From an uncultured Sphingopyxis sp. (lineage in GTDB: Bacteria; Pseudomonadota; Alphaproteobacteria; Sphingomonadales; Sphingomonadaceae), in contig CAKZIN010000050.1 in assembly GCA_936933955.1 (NCBI GenBank), forward strand, positions 1 to 34,052: 34,052 nucleotides of DNA, in the 5' to 3' direction. Position numbers and translations under genes: made by a program. Below the pieces are notes generated by a model. It had not been told where the DNA came from. It worked only from the letters and a program-made list of their open reading frames with translations, and searched no databases. This document shows positions 16,520 to 23,706 of the stretch, in pieces (position 1 is the first letter of the stretch; each line of letters starts with the position of its first letter).

Positions 16520-18073
16520 ATGCAGAAGTGTCTAGGTCGACTGGTTGGCGCGGCATTGCTGCTGACGGGCGTTGCCGCACGAGCAACCGAGCTTGAGGCG
16601 ACGACACCCCACTTCGTCATTGTGGGCGACACCAGCCGACAGGAGATCACCCGATTCGCGCGGCGACTGGAGGCGACGCACTGGCTGATGAAGGCAGCTA
16701 CCGGGGTCACGCAGGAACGGCCGGGTCCGCGGGTTCGCATCTACCTCGTCCCCAACCGCACCAGCGTCGCGCGCGCAATGGGGCAGCGCAATGCCGGCGA
16801 TATCGTGGGTTTTTACAACAGCAGTACAGACGGATCCTTTGCGGTGGTGCCGTTGGACGAGGGCGATTTCTCCGCGACCGTGCTGCTTCATGAATATGCG
16901 CATCATTTCATGCTGCAGCATATGAACGGCGCCTACCCCGCCTGGTACGTCGAAGGCTTTGCCGAGCTGATGTCGACCGCCAAGATGCGCAACGAGCGGG
17001 AGATCACTTATGGCGAAGCCGCGCGGCATCGCGGACCGGAACTGCAATATGCGCAGTGGACCCCGATCGAGCGGCTGATCAATCCCGATCAGCGCGGTTC
17101 GTCGCAGGACTTCGAGGCCGCTTACGGTCAATATTGGCTGCTGACCCACTATCTGACGTTCGATCCGTCGCGGCGTGGGCAGCTGCGGCAGTATATCAAC
17201 GCCATCAGCAGCGGACGGAGCGTTGCGGAGGCGCAGAATGTCTTCACCGGTGGGCTGACGAAGCTCGACCGCGACCTGCGCAACTATTTGCGCAGCAACA
17301 GCTTCGCCTACACTTTGGCGCCGGTTCCCGACGGCGCCATCGCCGATCCCGCCATCCGCGATCTTCGCCCGGGCGAAGTGGCGATCCTCACTGACGAACT
17401 TCTTTCGCGGCGCGGGATGAGCGCAGAGGAGCACCTGCCCTTCGTCGCACGCGTCGCGGAAGTCGCGCGGCGCTACCCGGACGATCCGGCGGTGCTGTTG
17501 CTGCAGGCGCGCCTGCTACGCTGGGCCGACCGCCACGCCGAGGCTCTGGCGGTCGCCACTCGGCTGACGACGCTTTCACCGAACGACGTGGAGGCGCTGG
17601 CGCTGCGCGCGACGCTGATGCTGGAGCTCGCGAGCGCCAATGGCGGGACGGTGGCTGCGGCGACGCTCGCCGAGGCGCGTTCGCTCATCGGTCGCGCCAA
17701 TCGGGCCGATCCCGACCATCCGGCGCCGCTGATCGCCTATTTCCGCAGCTTTGCAATGGCTCGGCAAACGCCCTCCACACTGGCGATCGAGGGGCTTTAC
17801 AAGGCGAGCCGGATGATGCCGCAGGAGAGCAGTCTCAACCGTCAGCTGATCGATGCGCTGCTCGCGACGCGCGATGTGGCGGCGGCTCGGCCCCTCCTGA
17901 CCCGCACGGCGTGGGCGCCGCACGCTTCGTGGCACCGGAGCTACGCCGCCCACCTGCTCGGCTGGATCGACGGCGGCGCGCAGGGTGAAGTGCCGTTCGA
18001 AGCGGCGCGGCAGGCCGCGGACGCAGCGATGACTCCCGCCCGCCGCGCGCCCGCGCAGCCGCGGGGAAGCTAG
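16520..18073 (+). CDS. Secreted HEYAH zinc-metalloprotease-like protein with TPR-like tail (copy B)
   Basis: A 517-residue paralogue of the preceding gene with the same architecture. It has a signal peptide (ending near ARA), the N-terminal module (…TPHFVIVGDTSRQEITRF… then …EATHWLMKAATG), HEYAH at 124-128 within LLHEYAHHFMLQHM, WYVEGFAELM, the block YGQYWLLTHYLTFDPSRRGQL and a TPR-like C-terminal half. All active-site residues are retained, so both copies are predicted active. The ATG at 16520 follows GGGGGGAG; the in-frame TTG at 16505 is less likely. Its TAG overlaps the convergent ada stop within the four bases CTAG (18070-18073). The pair is best explained as an old tandem duplication. 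Confidence 0.8.
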   Translation: MQKCLGRLVGAALLLTGVAARATELEATTPHFVIVGDTSRQEITRFARRLEATHWLMKAATGVTQERPGPRVRIYLVPNRTSVARAMGQRNAGDIVGFYNSSTDGSFAVVPLDEGDFSATVLLHEYAHHFMLQHMNGAYPAWYVEGFAELMSTAKMRNEREITYGEAARHRGPELQYAQWTPIERLINPDQRGSSQDFEAAYGQYWLLTHYLTFDPSRRGQLRQYINAISSGRSVAEAQNVFTGGLTKLDRDLRNYLRSNSFAYTLAPVPDGAIADPAIRDLRPGEVAILTDELLSRRGMSAEEHLPFVARVAEVARRYPDDPAVLLLQARLLRWADRHAEALAVATRLTTLSPNDVEALALRATLMLELASANGGTVAAATLAEARSLIGRANRADPDHPAPLIAYFRSFAMARQTPSTLAIEGLYKASRMMPQESSLNRQLIDALLATRDVAAARPLLTRTAWAPHASWHRSYAAHLLGWIDGGAQGEVPFEAARQAADAAMTPARRAPAQPRGS

Positions 18074-19104
18074 CCCCCGCCGCGCTCGCGCTCGAGCAGC
18101 GCCTGCTTGCGGGGCGTGCCATAAGCATAGCCGCCTGCACTTCCATCGCTGCGCACGACGCGGTGGCAGGGGATGAGCACGGCAACGCAGTTGGCGCCAT
18201 TGGCGCTGCCCGCGGCGCGCGTGGCGGCGGGGCGGCCGACCTCTGCAGCGATTTGCGCATAGCTGCGTGTCTCGCCCGGCGGGATGCGCCGCAGCGCTGC
18301 CCAGACCGCCTCCTGAAACGCGGTTCCGGCGACGTCGAGGGGGACGTCCGTTGCGTGCGAGGGCGCCTCGATCGCCGCCAACGCCGCCGCGATCCACGGT
18401 TCGTCCTGCGATGCCGGGGTGAGCTCGGCATGGGGAAACCGCGCACGTAGCGCCGCTTCATCCTCGTCGAACGAGAGGCGACAGACGCCCTTGTCGGTGG
18501 CGGCGATCAGTGCCGGGCCCAGCGAGCTTTGCGCCACCGCCCAGCGGATCGTGACCCCCCGCCCCCCGTCGCGCCACGCGGACGGCGCCATCCCCAGCCG
18601 CCGCGCGCTGTCGGCGTAGAAGCGGCTCGGCGAGGCATAGCCTGCCGCATAAATAGCGTCAGTTACGCGCTCCTCGCGCCCGAGCGCCGCTTCCGCGCGG
18701 TCGTGGCGCAGCGAGCGCGCATAGGCGGCAGGCGACAGCCCAACCGCGCGAGTAAAGATACGCTGGAGATGCGCGGGGCTGTAATCGGTGGCCGCCGCGA
18801 GTTGCGAGAGCGAAGGCGCGCCCTCGCTTGCCACGTCGATCATCGCGCGCGCCTTGGACACCGCCGCCTCGTCGCGGGCCACGCCGTCGGGCTGACAGCG
18901 CAGGCAAGCGCGATAGCCCGCTGCCGCCGCCTCGTCCGCGCTGGCGTAGAAGCTCACATGCTCGCGCTTCGGGTGGCGCGCGGGGCAACTGGGGCGGCAG
19001 TAGATGTGCGTCGTCCGCACCGCGACCACGAAGCGCCCGTCGGCGCGGCGGTCGCGGCTCTGCCAGGCGGTGAGGGCTGCGGCGGTATCGATCGGCTGGC
19101 TCAT
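18070..19104 (-). CDS. ada: Bifunctional Ada: AraC-type regulator and O6-methylguanine-DNA methyltransferase
   Basis: Ada repairs methyl lesions and switches on the adaptive response. The 344-residue protein has all three parts. The N-terminal zinc domain has Cys36, Cys40, Cys67 and Cys70 (YCRPSC…CLRC), where Cys36 would accept methyl from phosphotriesters. An AraC helix-turn-helix region spans about 85-175 (…LSQLAAATDYSPAHLQRIFTR…). The methyltransferase domain ends in IPCHRV with acceptor Cys313. The ATG is at 19102-19104. It is last in the leftward series after queA (56-bp gap) and meets the HEYAH gene tail to tail, sharing CTAG. Autoregulation is known for the family; no Ada box was identified here. 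Confidence 0.96.
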   Translation of the reverse strand: MSQPIDTAAALTAWQSRDRRADGRFVVAVRTTHIYCRPSCPARHPKREHVSFYASADEAAAAGYRACLRCQPDGVARDEAAVSKARAMIDVASEGAPSLSQLAAATDYSPAHLQRIFTRAVGLSPAAYARSLRHDRAEAALGREERVTDAIYAAGYASPSRFYADSARRLGMAPSAWRDGGRGVTIRWAVAQSSLGPALIAATDKGVCRLSFDEDEAALRARFPHAELTPASQDEPWIAAALAAIEAPSHATDVPLDVAGTAFQEAVWAALRRIPPGETRSYAQIAAEVGRPAATRAAGSANGANCVAVLIPCHRVVRSDGSAGGYAYGTPRKQALLERERGGG

Positions 19105-19160
19105 ATCGCGACGTTAGCGCGCACTGCGCGGCGCTTCATCCCGAAGCTTGCGATCAAAGC

Positions 19161-20186
19161 TCAGGGGAGCAGCAGGCTCGCGTCGCCGTAGCTGTAGAAG
19201 CGATAGTCGTGGGCGATGGCGTGCGCGTAAATGTCGCGCATCCGCTCCATCCCCACCAGCGCTGCCACCAGCATCAGCAAAGTCGAGCGCGGCAGGTGGA
19301 AGTTGGTGACGAGCCCGTCGACGCTGCGGATCGCGACGCCCGGCTGGAGGAAGATGGCCGTGTCGCCCTCAAACGGTTGAAGCCCGCCCTCCCCCCACGC
19401 GCTCTCGAGCAGGCGCAGCACCGTCGTGCCCACCGCGATGATGCGTCCGCCCGCATCGCGCACGGCGTTGAGCCGGGCGGCGGCGGCCGCATCGAGCTGA
19501 CCCCATTCGCTGTGCATGACGTGGTCGTCGGTGTCGTCGACCTTGACCGGCATGAAGGTCCCAGCCCCGACATGGAGCGTCAGCCGCTCGTGCGCGATGC
19601 CCGCCTCCGCCAGCGCCTGCATGAGGTCAGGCGTGAAGTGCAGCGCGGCAGTGGGCGCGGCGACCGCTCCGTCTCGAGTCGCAAACATGGTCTGATAGTC
19701 GCTCGCGTCGCGATCATCGGCGGCACGGCGGCGGGCGATATAGGGCGGGAGCGGCATCGTCCCGGCGCGCTCGAGCAGCAGTTCGACCGGTTCTTCGCCG
19801 AGGAACGTGACGTCGACGCTGCCATCCTCGCGCCGCTCCTCGACCGAGGCGGCGACCTCTCCCGCAAAGTCGATGCGGTCGCCCGCGTGCAGACGCCGCG
19901 CGTTACGCGCGAACGCCTGCCAGCGCCTCGGGCCGAGCCGCTTGTGCAGGGTAAGGCCAATGCGCGCCTCGGCGCGCAGTCCCTCAAGTTGCGCGGGAAT
20001 GACGCGCGTGTCGTTGAAGACCAGCACGTCGCCCGCCCGCAGCAACTGCGGCAAGTCGCGCACGTGACGATCGACGATCGCCTCCGCCCCGCTCGCGACG
20101 AGCAGCTTCGCCGCATCGCGCGGGGAGACCGGGCGCAACGCAATGCGCTCCCCAGGGAGTTCGAAATCGAACAGGTCGACGCGCAT
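19161..20186 (-). CDS. queA: tRNA preQ1(34) S-adenosylmethionine ribosyltransferase-isomerase
   Basis: QueA transfers and rearranges the ribosyl group of S-adenosylmethionine onto preQ1 at tRNA position 34, giving epoxyqueuosine, the penultimate step of queuosine formation. The 341-residue protein has the family start MRVDLFDFELPGERIALRP and the segments …DVLVFNDTRVIPAQL…, …TLHVGAGTFMPVK…, …GTTVLRLLES… and …TNFHLPRSTLLMLVAALVG…, at normal length. It follows the PPIase gene by 41 bp in the leftward block. The tgt gene, which often follows queA, is not next to it; ada is instead. Confidence 0.97.
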   Translation of the reverse strand: MRVDLFDFELPGERIALRPVSPRDAAKLLVASGAEAIVDRHVRDLPQLLRAGDVLVFNDTRVIPAQLEGLRAEARIGLTLHKRLGPRRWQAFARNARRLHAGDRIDFAGEVAASVEERREDGSVDVTFLGEEPVELLLERAGTMPLPPYIARRRAADDRDASDYQTMFATRDGAVAAPTAALHFTPDLMQALAEAGIAHERLTLHVGAGTFMPVKVDDTDDHVMHSEWGQLDAAAAARLNAVRDAGGRIIAVGTTVLRLLESAWGEGGLQPFEGDTAIFLQPGVAIRSVDGLVTNFHLPRSTLLMLVAALVGMERMRDIYAHAIAHDYRFYSYGDASLLLP

Positions 20187-20227
20187 GACGCCTCTCTCGC
20201 GCCGCTAAATTCGCGCGGCGCGGCCGA

Positions 20228-20956
20228 TCAGTTGCCGGGCGCGGCCTCTTCCGTCGCGACGGGGGCTGCGGGCGTCGGCGGAATCAGCGCGTCGGCGCTC
20301 AGCGCGCTCGCGGGCGGGAGCGGGCGTTGGTCGGCCATCACCGATGCCTGCACGATCCGGGTCGGATGCGCAGGCGGCTCGCCCCGCTGGACGCGATCGA
20401 TGACGTCCATCCCGCTCACTACCCGGCCGAACACCGTGTAATTGCGGTCGAGCGTCAGTCGCGGCAGCAGCATGATGAAGAACTGGCTGTTGGCGCTGTT
20501 GGGATTCTCCGCCCGCGCCATCGACAGCGCCCCGCGCACGTGCGGCAGCCCGTTGAATTCGGCGGGGAGGTCCGGAAGCTGGCTCCCGCCGGTGCCATTG
20601 CCCTGCGGGTCGCCGCCCTGCGCCATGAATCCTTCGATCACGCGGTGAAAGGTGAGCCCATTGTAAAAGCCCTGCCGCGCCAGCGTCTTGATTCGCTCGA
20701 CATGCTGGGGCGCTACGTCGGGACGCAGCTGGATGACCACGCGCCCGCCGCTCGACAGATCGAGCGCGAGCATCTGTTCGGGGTTGTTGAGGACCCCTTC
20801 CGGCGCGATTGCAGGGGGCGAGAGACGGGCGCTCTCTGCCGCCGTCGCGTCGGCGCGGGCCTGATCGCGGCGCGGGTCGTCCTGCGCCGACAGCGGCGAT
20901 GCGACGAGCGCGCACAGCGCGGCGGCGACGGACAGGCGGGCAACGGCGAAGCGCAT
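20228..20956 (-). CDS. Secreted cyclophilin-type peptidylprolyl isomerase
   Basis: A 242-residue protein with a signal peptide (MRFAVARLSVAAALCALVAS… ending SAQ), so probably periplasmic. The cyclophilin domain includes GFYNGLTFHRVIEGFMAQGGDPQ (split here for brevity: FHRVIEGFMAQGGDPQGNG) and ANSQFFIMLLPRLTLDRNYTV-type core residues, with the catalytic Arg of FHR and the Gln/Phe of the SQFFI segment. Cyclophilins isomerise prolyl bonds during protein folding. The tail is Ala/Pro-rich. Upstream in-frame ATG codons to 21154 are rejected because the signal peptide begins at 20956. It sits between coaD and queA, an order common in sphingomonads. Confidence 0.93.
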   Translation of the reverse strand: MRFAVARLSVAAALCALVASPLSAQDDPRRDQARADATAAESARLSPPAIAPEGVLNNPEQMLALDLSSGGRVVIQLRPDVAPQHVERIKTLARQGFYNGLTFHRVIEGFMAQGGDPQGNGTGGSQLPDLPAEFNGLPHVRGALSMARAENPNSANSQFFIMLLPRLTLDRNYTVFGRVVSGMDVIDRVQRGEPPAHPTRIVQASVMADQRPLPPASALSADALIPPTPAAPVATEEAAPGN

Positions 20957-21032
20957 CGAAACAACTCTCTCAACTGACGGCCGGACGGGCCGAAATCCGG
21001 CCCGGCGCGATGACGACGGACCGCTTAACCGG

Positions 21033-21539
21033 TCATGACCCGCGCCGTCCAACGCTTTCCACGCGGGCGTAGAGTTGGCTGGCGACGCGCGGCGGGACAA
21101 AGGCGTCGATGCGCCCTCCGAACAGTGCGATTTCCTTGACCAGCCGCGACGCAATCGGCTGGAGCCCGACGTCGGCCATCAGGAACACCGTCTCGATCTC
21201 GTCATCGAGCTGCTGGTTCATGCCCGCCATCTGATACTCATATTCGAAGTCGGCGACCGCGCGCAGCCCGCGCACAATCACGCTCGCCCCCTGCGCGCGC
21301 GCGAAGTGCATCAGCAGCGCGTCGAAGCTCACCACGCGGATGCTGCCGGGGATCGCGGCGCACTCCGCCTCGACCATCGCGATGCGCTCGTCGAGCGTAA
21401 ACATCGGCGATTTGGAGGGGTTGGTCGACACGCCGATCACCAGCTCGTCGACCAGCTTGGCCCCGCGCCGGATAATGTCGACGTGCCCCAGGGTGATCGG
21501 GTCGAACGTGCCCGGATAGATGCCGACGCGCTTCGTCAT
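21033..21539 (-). CDS. coaD: Phosphopantetheine adenylyltransferase
   Basis: CoaD joins ATP and 4'-phosphopantetheine to dephospho-CoA, the penultimate step of coenzyme A synthesis. The 168-residue product has the nucleotidyltransferase start TKRVGIYPGTFDPITLGH containing the HxGH-type motif TLGH, then …ASVIVRGLRAVADFEYE… that binds the pantetheine phosphate, and …QPIASRLVKEIA… in place of the ISSxxVR motif. The start MTKRVGIYPGTFDP was preferred over the in-frame ATG at 21554 because the family begins just before this strand. It lies 11 bp after ispA in the same direction. Confidence 0.97.
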   Translation of the reverse strand: MTKRVGIYPGTFDPITLGHVDIIRRGAKLVDELVIGVSTNPSKSPMFTLDERIAMVEAECAAIPGSIRVVSFDALLMHFARAQGASVIVRGLRAVADFEYEYQMAGMNQQLDDEIETVFLMADVGLQPIASRLVKEIALFGGRIDAFVPPRVASQLYARVESVGRRGS

Positions 21540-21550
21540 CGTCGTTCCCG

Positions 21551-22459
21551 TCAATGGTCGCGCGCGAGGATGTAGCGGGCGATGTCGCGCAGCAGCTCAG
21601 CCTCATCGCCGAAACCGGCGAGGTGTTCGATTGCCTGCGCGACGAGCATCTGCGCCTGCTGGCGTGCGCGGTCGACGCCCATCAGCGAGACGAAGGTTTC
21701 CTTCCCCGCCGCGGCGTCCTTGCCGACCGCCTTGCCCGCCACCGCCGCGTCGCCTTCGACGTCGATCAGGTCGTCGACGATCTGAAAAGCGAGTCCGATA
21801 TCGCGCGCGTAGCCCCGCAGCGGGGCGCGACCTTCCGCCGGAACCTTCCCAAGGATCGCCCCGGCCTCGAGGCACCAGCCGATCAGCGCGCCAGTCTTCA
21901 TCTGCTGCAGCCGGGTGACGGTGGCGAGGTCGAAGTCCTGACCGTCCGCCGCGAGGTCCATCATCTGGCCCCCCGCCATGCCCATCGGCCCCGCCGCCCG
22001 GGCGAGCTCTGCCAGCAGTTCGCAGCGCACGAAGGGGTCGGCATGCGTATCCGCGCCCGCCAGCAGTTCGAAGGCGAACGCGTGCAGTGCATCACCGGCG
22101 AGGATCGCGGTCGCCTCGTCAAAGGCCTTGTGCACCGTCGGCTTGCCGCGGCGCAGATCGTCGTCGTCCATCGCGGGAAGATCGTCGTGGACCAGCGAGT
22201 AGACGTGGATCGCCTCCACCGCGAGCCCGGCACGCAAAGCGCATTCGGGGTCGACGCCGTACAGACGGGCCGACGCCTCCACCAGCAGCGGGCGCAAGCG
22301 CTTGCCGCCGCCGATCGCGGCATGCCGCATCGCTTCGTAAAGCGGCGCTCGCGCATCGGTGGGCACCGGCAGCAGCGCATCGAAGGCCGCATCGACGCGT
22401 CGCGCGCAGTCGGCCATCGCGGCGTCGAGGCTGGTCGAGCGCTGCGCCGTGTCGATCAT
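21551..22459 (-). CDS. ispA: Geranyl/farnesyl diphosphate synthase-type polyprenyl synthetase
   Basis: A trans-prenyltransferase that condenses isopentenyl diphosphate with allylic diphosphates, most likely to farnesyl diphosphate. The 302-residue product has the first Asp-rich motif DDLPAMDDDD (92-101) and the second FQIVDDLID with DD at 229-230. GGGKRLRPLLV (50-60) binds isopentenyl diphosphate. The four residues between the DD pairs of the first motif fit the bacterial short-chain group. The ATG at 22457-22459 is preferred; a GTG six bases upstream is possible. It follows xseB by 20 bp, a classic bacterial pairing, and precedes coaD. Confidence 0.95.
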   Translation of the reverse strand: MIDTAQRSTSLDAAMADCARRVDAAFDALLPVPTDARAPLYEAMRHAAIGGGKRLRPLLVEASARLYGVDPECALRAGLAVEAIHVYSLVHDDLPAMDDDDLRRGKPTVHKAFDEATAILAGDALHAFAFELLAGADTHADPFVRCELLAELARAAGPMGMAGGQMMDLAADGQDFDLATVTRLQQMKTGALIGWCLEAGAILGKVPAEGRAPLRGYARDIGLAFQIVDDLIDVEGDAAVAGKAVGKDAAAGKETFVSLMGVDRARQQAQMLVAQAIEHLAGFGDEAELLRDIARYILARDH

Positions 22460-22479
22460 CCCCACGCCCGCAAAGCCGA

Positions 22480-22743
22480 TCAGTTGGCGTCGAACGGCGT
22501 GAGGCTCGCGGCCTGACCGTCCTGACCGACGCGAATCTGTTCGATGCGTGCTTCGGCGGCGGAAAGGCGCGCATCGCAGTGCGCCTTCAGGGCCGTCGCG
22601 CGCTCGAACAGCGCGATCGCATCGTCCAGCGGCACCTGCCCCGCTTCCAAGCGACGGACGATGCCCGACAGCTCCTCCAGCGCCGCTTCAAAGGTCATCG
22701 CCGACACGTCGGCGGCAGGAGCGGTGGGAGCATTTTCGGCCAT
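22480..22743 (-). CDS. xseB: Exodeoxyribonuclease VII small subunit
   Basis: An 87-residue subunit of exonuclease VII, which degrades single-stranded DNA from both ends together with XseA. The conserved core is MTFEAALEELSGIVRRLEAG followed by VPLDDAIALFERATALKAHC, matching the small helical XseB fold at normal length. The ATG is at 22741-22743; the longer open frame reaches across the divergent rsmE start and is rejected. It heads the leftward block xseB-ispA-coaD-PPIase-queA. The large-subunit gene xseA is not in the window. Confidence 0.95.
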   Translation of the reverse strand: MAENAPTAPAADVSAMTFEAALEELSGIVRRLEAGQVPLDDAIALFERATALKAHCDARLSAAEARIEQIRVGQDGQAASLTPFDAN

Positions 22744-22848
22744 GATCGCCCGCGTTTTGGCGGGGCGCCCTGCGACGGTCAAGCCTGCGCTTTTCCGCCG
22801 AACGGGGGCCTCTTGCGTCACCGCGATGGCTCCCGCAAAGCGCGGGCG

Positions 22849-23589
22849 ATGGTCGCCACCCCCGCCTGGCCCCCGCGCTCGACGCCGCGGCTGTTCGTGT
22901 CGGAGCGGCTCGCTGCCGACGCGCTCGTGACGCTCGATCCCGACGCTTCCCATTATGTCGCGCATGTGATGCGACTGGCGGACGGCGCCCCGCTGCTGCT
23001 GTGCGACGATGCGACCGGCGAGTGGCTGGCGACCATATCGGAGGTGCGCAAGAAGGCCGTGACCGTCCTAGTGCGCGAGCAGCTGCGCGCGCGGGAGGAG
23101 GTGCCGGACCTGTGGCTGCTCGTCGCTCCGGTGCGCCGTGCGCGGTTCGAATGGCTCATCGAAAAGGCGACCGAGCTCGGCGTCGATCGCATCGTGCCGG
23201 TGCTCACACGTCGTTCGGTGGTGGATCGGATCAAGCCCGAGCGGCTCAACACCATCGCGCGCGAAGCGGCGGAGCAATGCGCGCGAACCGCGCTGCCCTC
23301 GATCGACGAAGCGCGACCTCTCAACGCCGTGCTCGCGGACTGGCGCGCTGGCCGGACGCTCTACTTTGCCGACGAAACCGGGGGGCAGCCGGCGGTAAAG
23401 GCTTTTGCGGAAGGCGGACCCTGCGCGGCGATCCTCATTGGTCCGGAGGGCGGCTTTGACCCTGCCGAGCGTGAGGCTGTGCTTGCGCTGAGCGACACGC
23501 GCGGCATCGGGCTTGGCCCTCGCATCCTGCGGGCCGAAACCGCAGCCCTTGCCGCTGCAGCGGTGTGGATCGCGGGGCAGCCGCTCTAA
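22849..23589 (+). CDS. rsmE: 16S rRNA (uracil(1498)-N3)-methyltransferase
   Basis: RsmE methylates N3 of U1498 in 16S rRNA. The 246-residue protein starts with the PUA-like region (…RLFVSERLAADALVTLDPDASHYVAHVMR…). The SPOUT methyltransferase domain follows (…FEWLIEKATELGVDRIVPVLT…), with the knot-forming IGPEGGFDPAE and LGPRILRAETA. All family signatures are present. The ATG at 22849 is the last in-frame start before the domain, and the upstream open frame is a shadow of ispA/xseB. It is divergent from xseB with 105 bp between. Confidence 0.96.
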   Translation: MVATPAWPPRSTPRLFVSERLAADALVTLDPDASHYVAHVMRLADGAPLLLCDDATGEWLATISEVRKKAVTVLVREQLRAREEVPDLWLLVAPVRRARFEWLIEKATELGVDRIVPVLTRRSVVDRIKPERLNTIAREAAEQCARTALPSIDEARPLNAVLADWRAGRTLYFADETGGQPAVKAFAEGGPCAAILIGPEGGFDPAEREAVLALSDTRGIGLGPRILRAETAALAAAAVWIAGQPL

Positions 23590-23690
23590 GAAACTTCGCG
23601 TCGGTGCGGTCCACAAACAGCGGAGCACGCGTTACGCTTCACCGCTCGCCCGATAGCGCTGACTTCTTTACAAATTTTCCACCCGACAGC

Positions 23691-23702
23691 GCTAACGTTA
23701 GC
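23691..23702. promoter_or_regulatory. 12-bp perfect palindrome just before a start codon
   Basis: GCTAACGTTAGC is a perfect palindrome lying five bases before the ATG of the surface-protein gene, where a ribosome binding site would be expected. No good Shine-Dalgarno sequence is visible there. A TTTACA hexamer (23667-23672) upstream could be a -35 box. The palindrome could be an operator, or the transcript may start close to the ATG. The function is not known. Confidence 0.4.
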
Positions 23703-23706
23703 CACG

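Noticed and set aside
20973..21004. GC-rich hairpin between coaD and the PPIase gene as a terminator
   Set aside because: Stems of 6-7 bp exist in alternative forms, but no T-tract follows on the minus strand and both genes appear to belong to one block.
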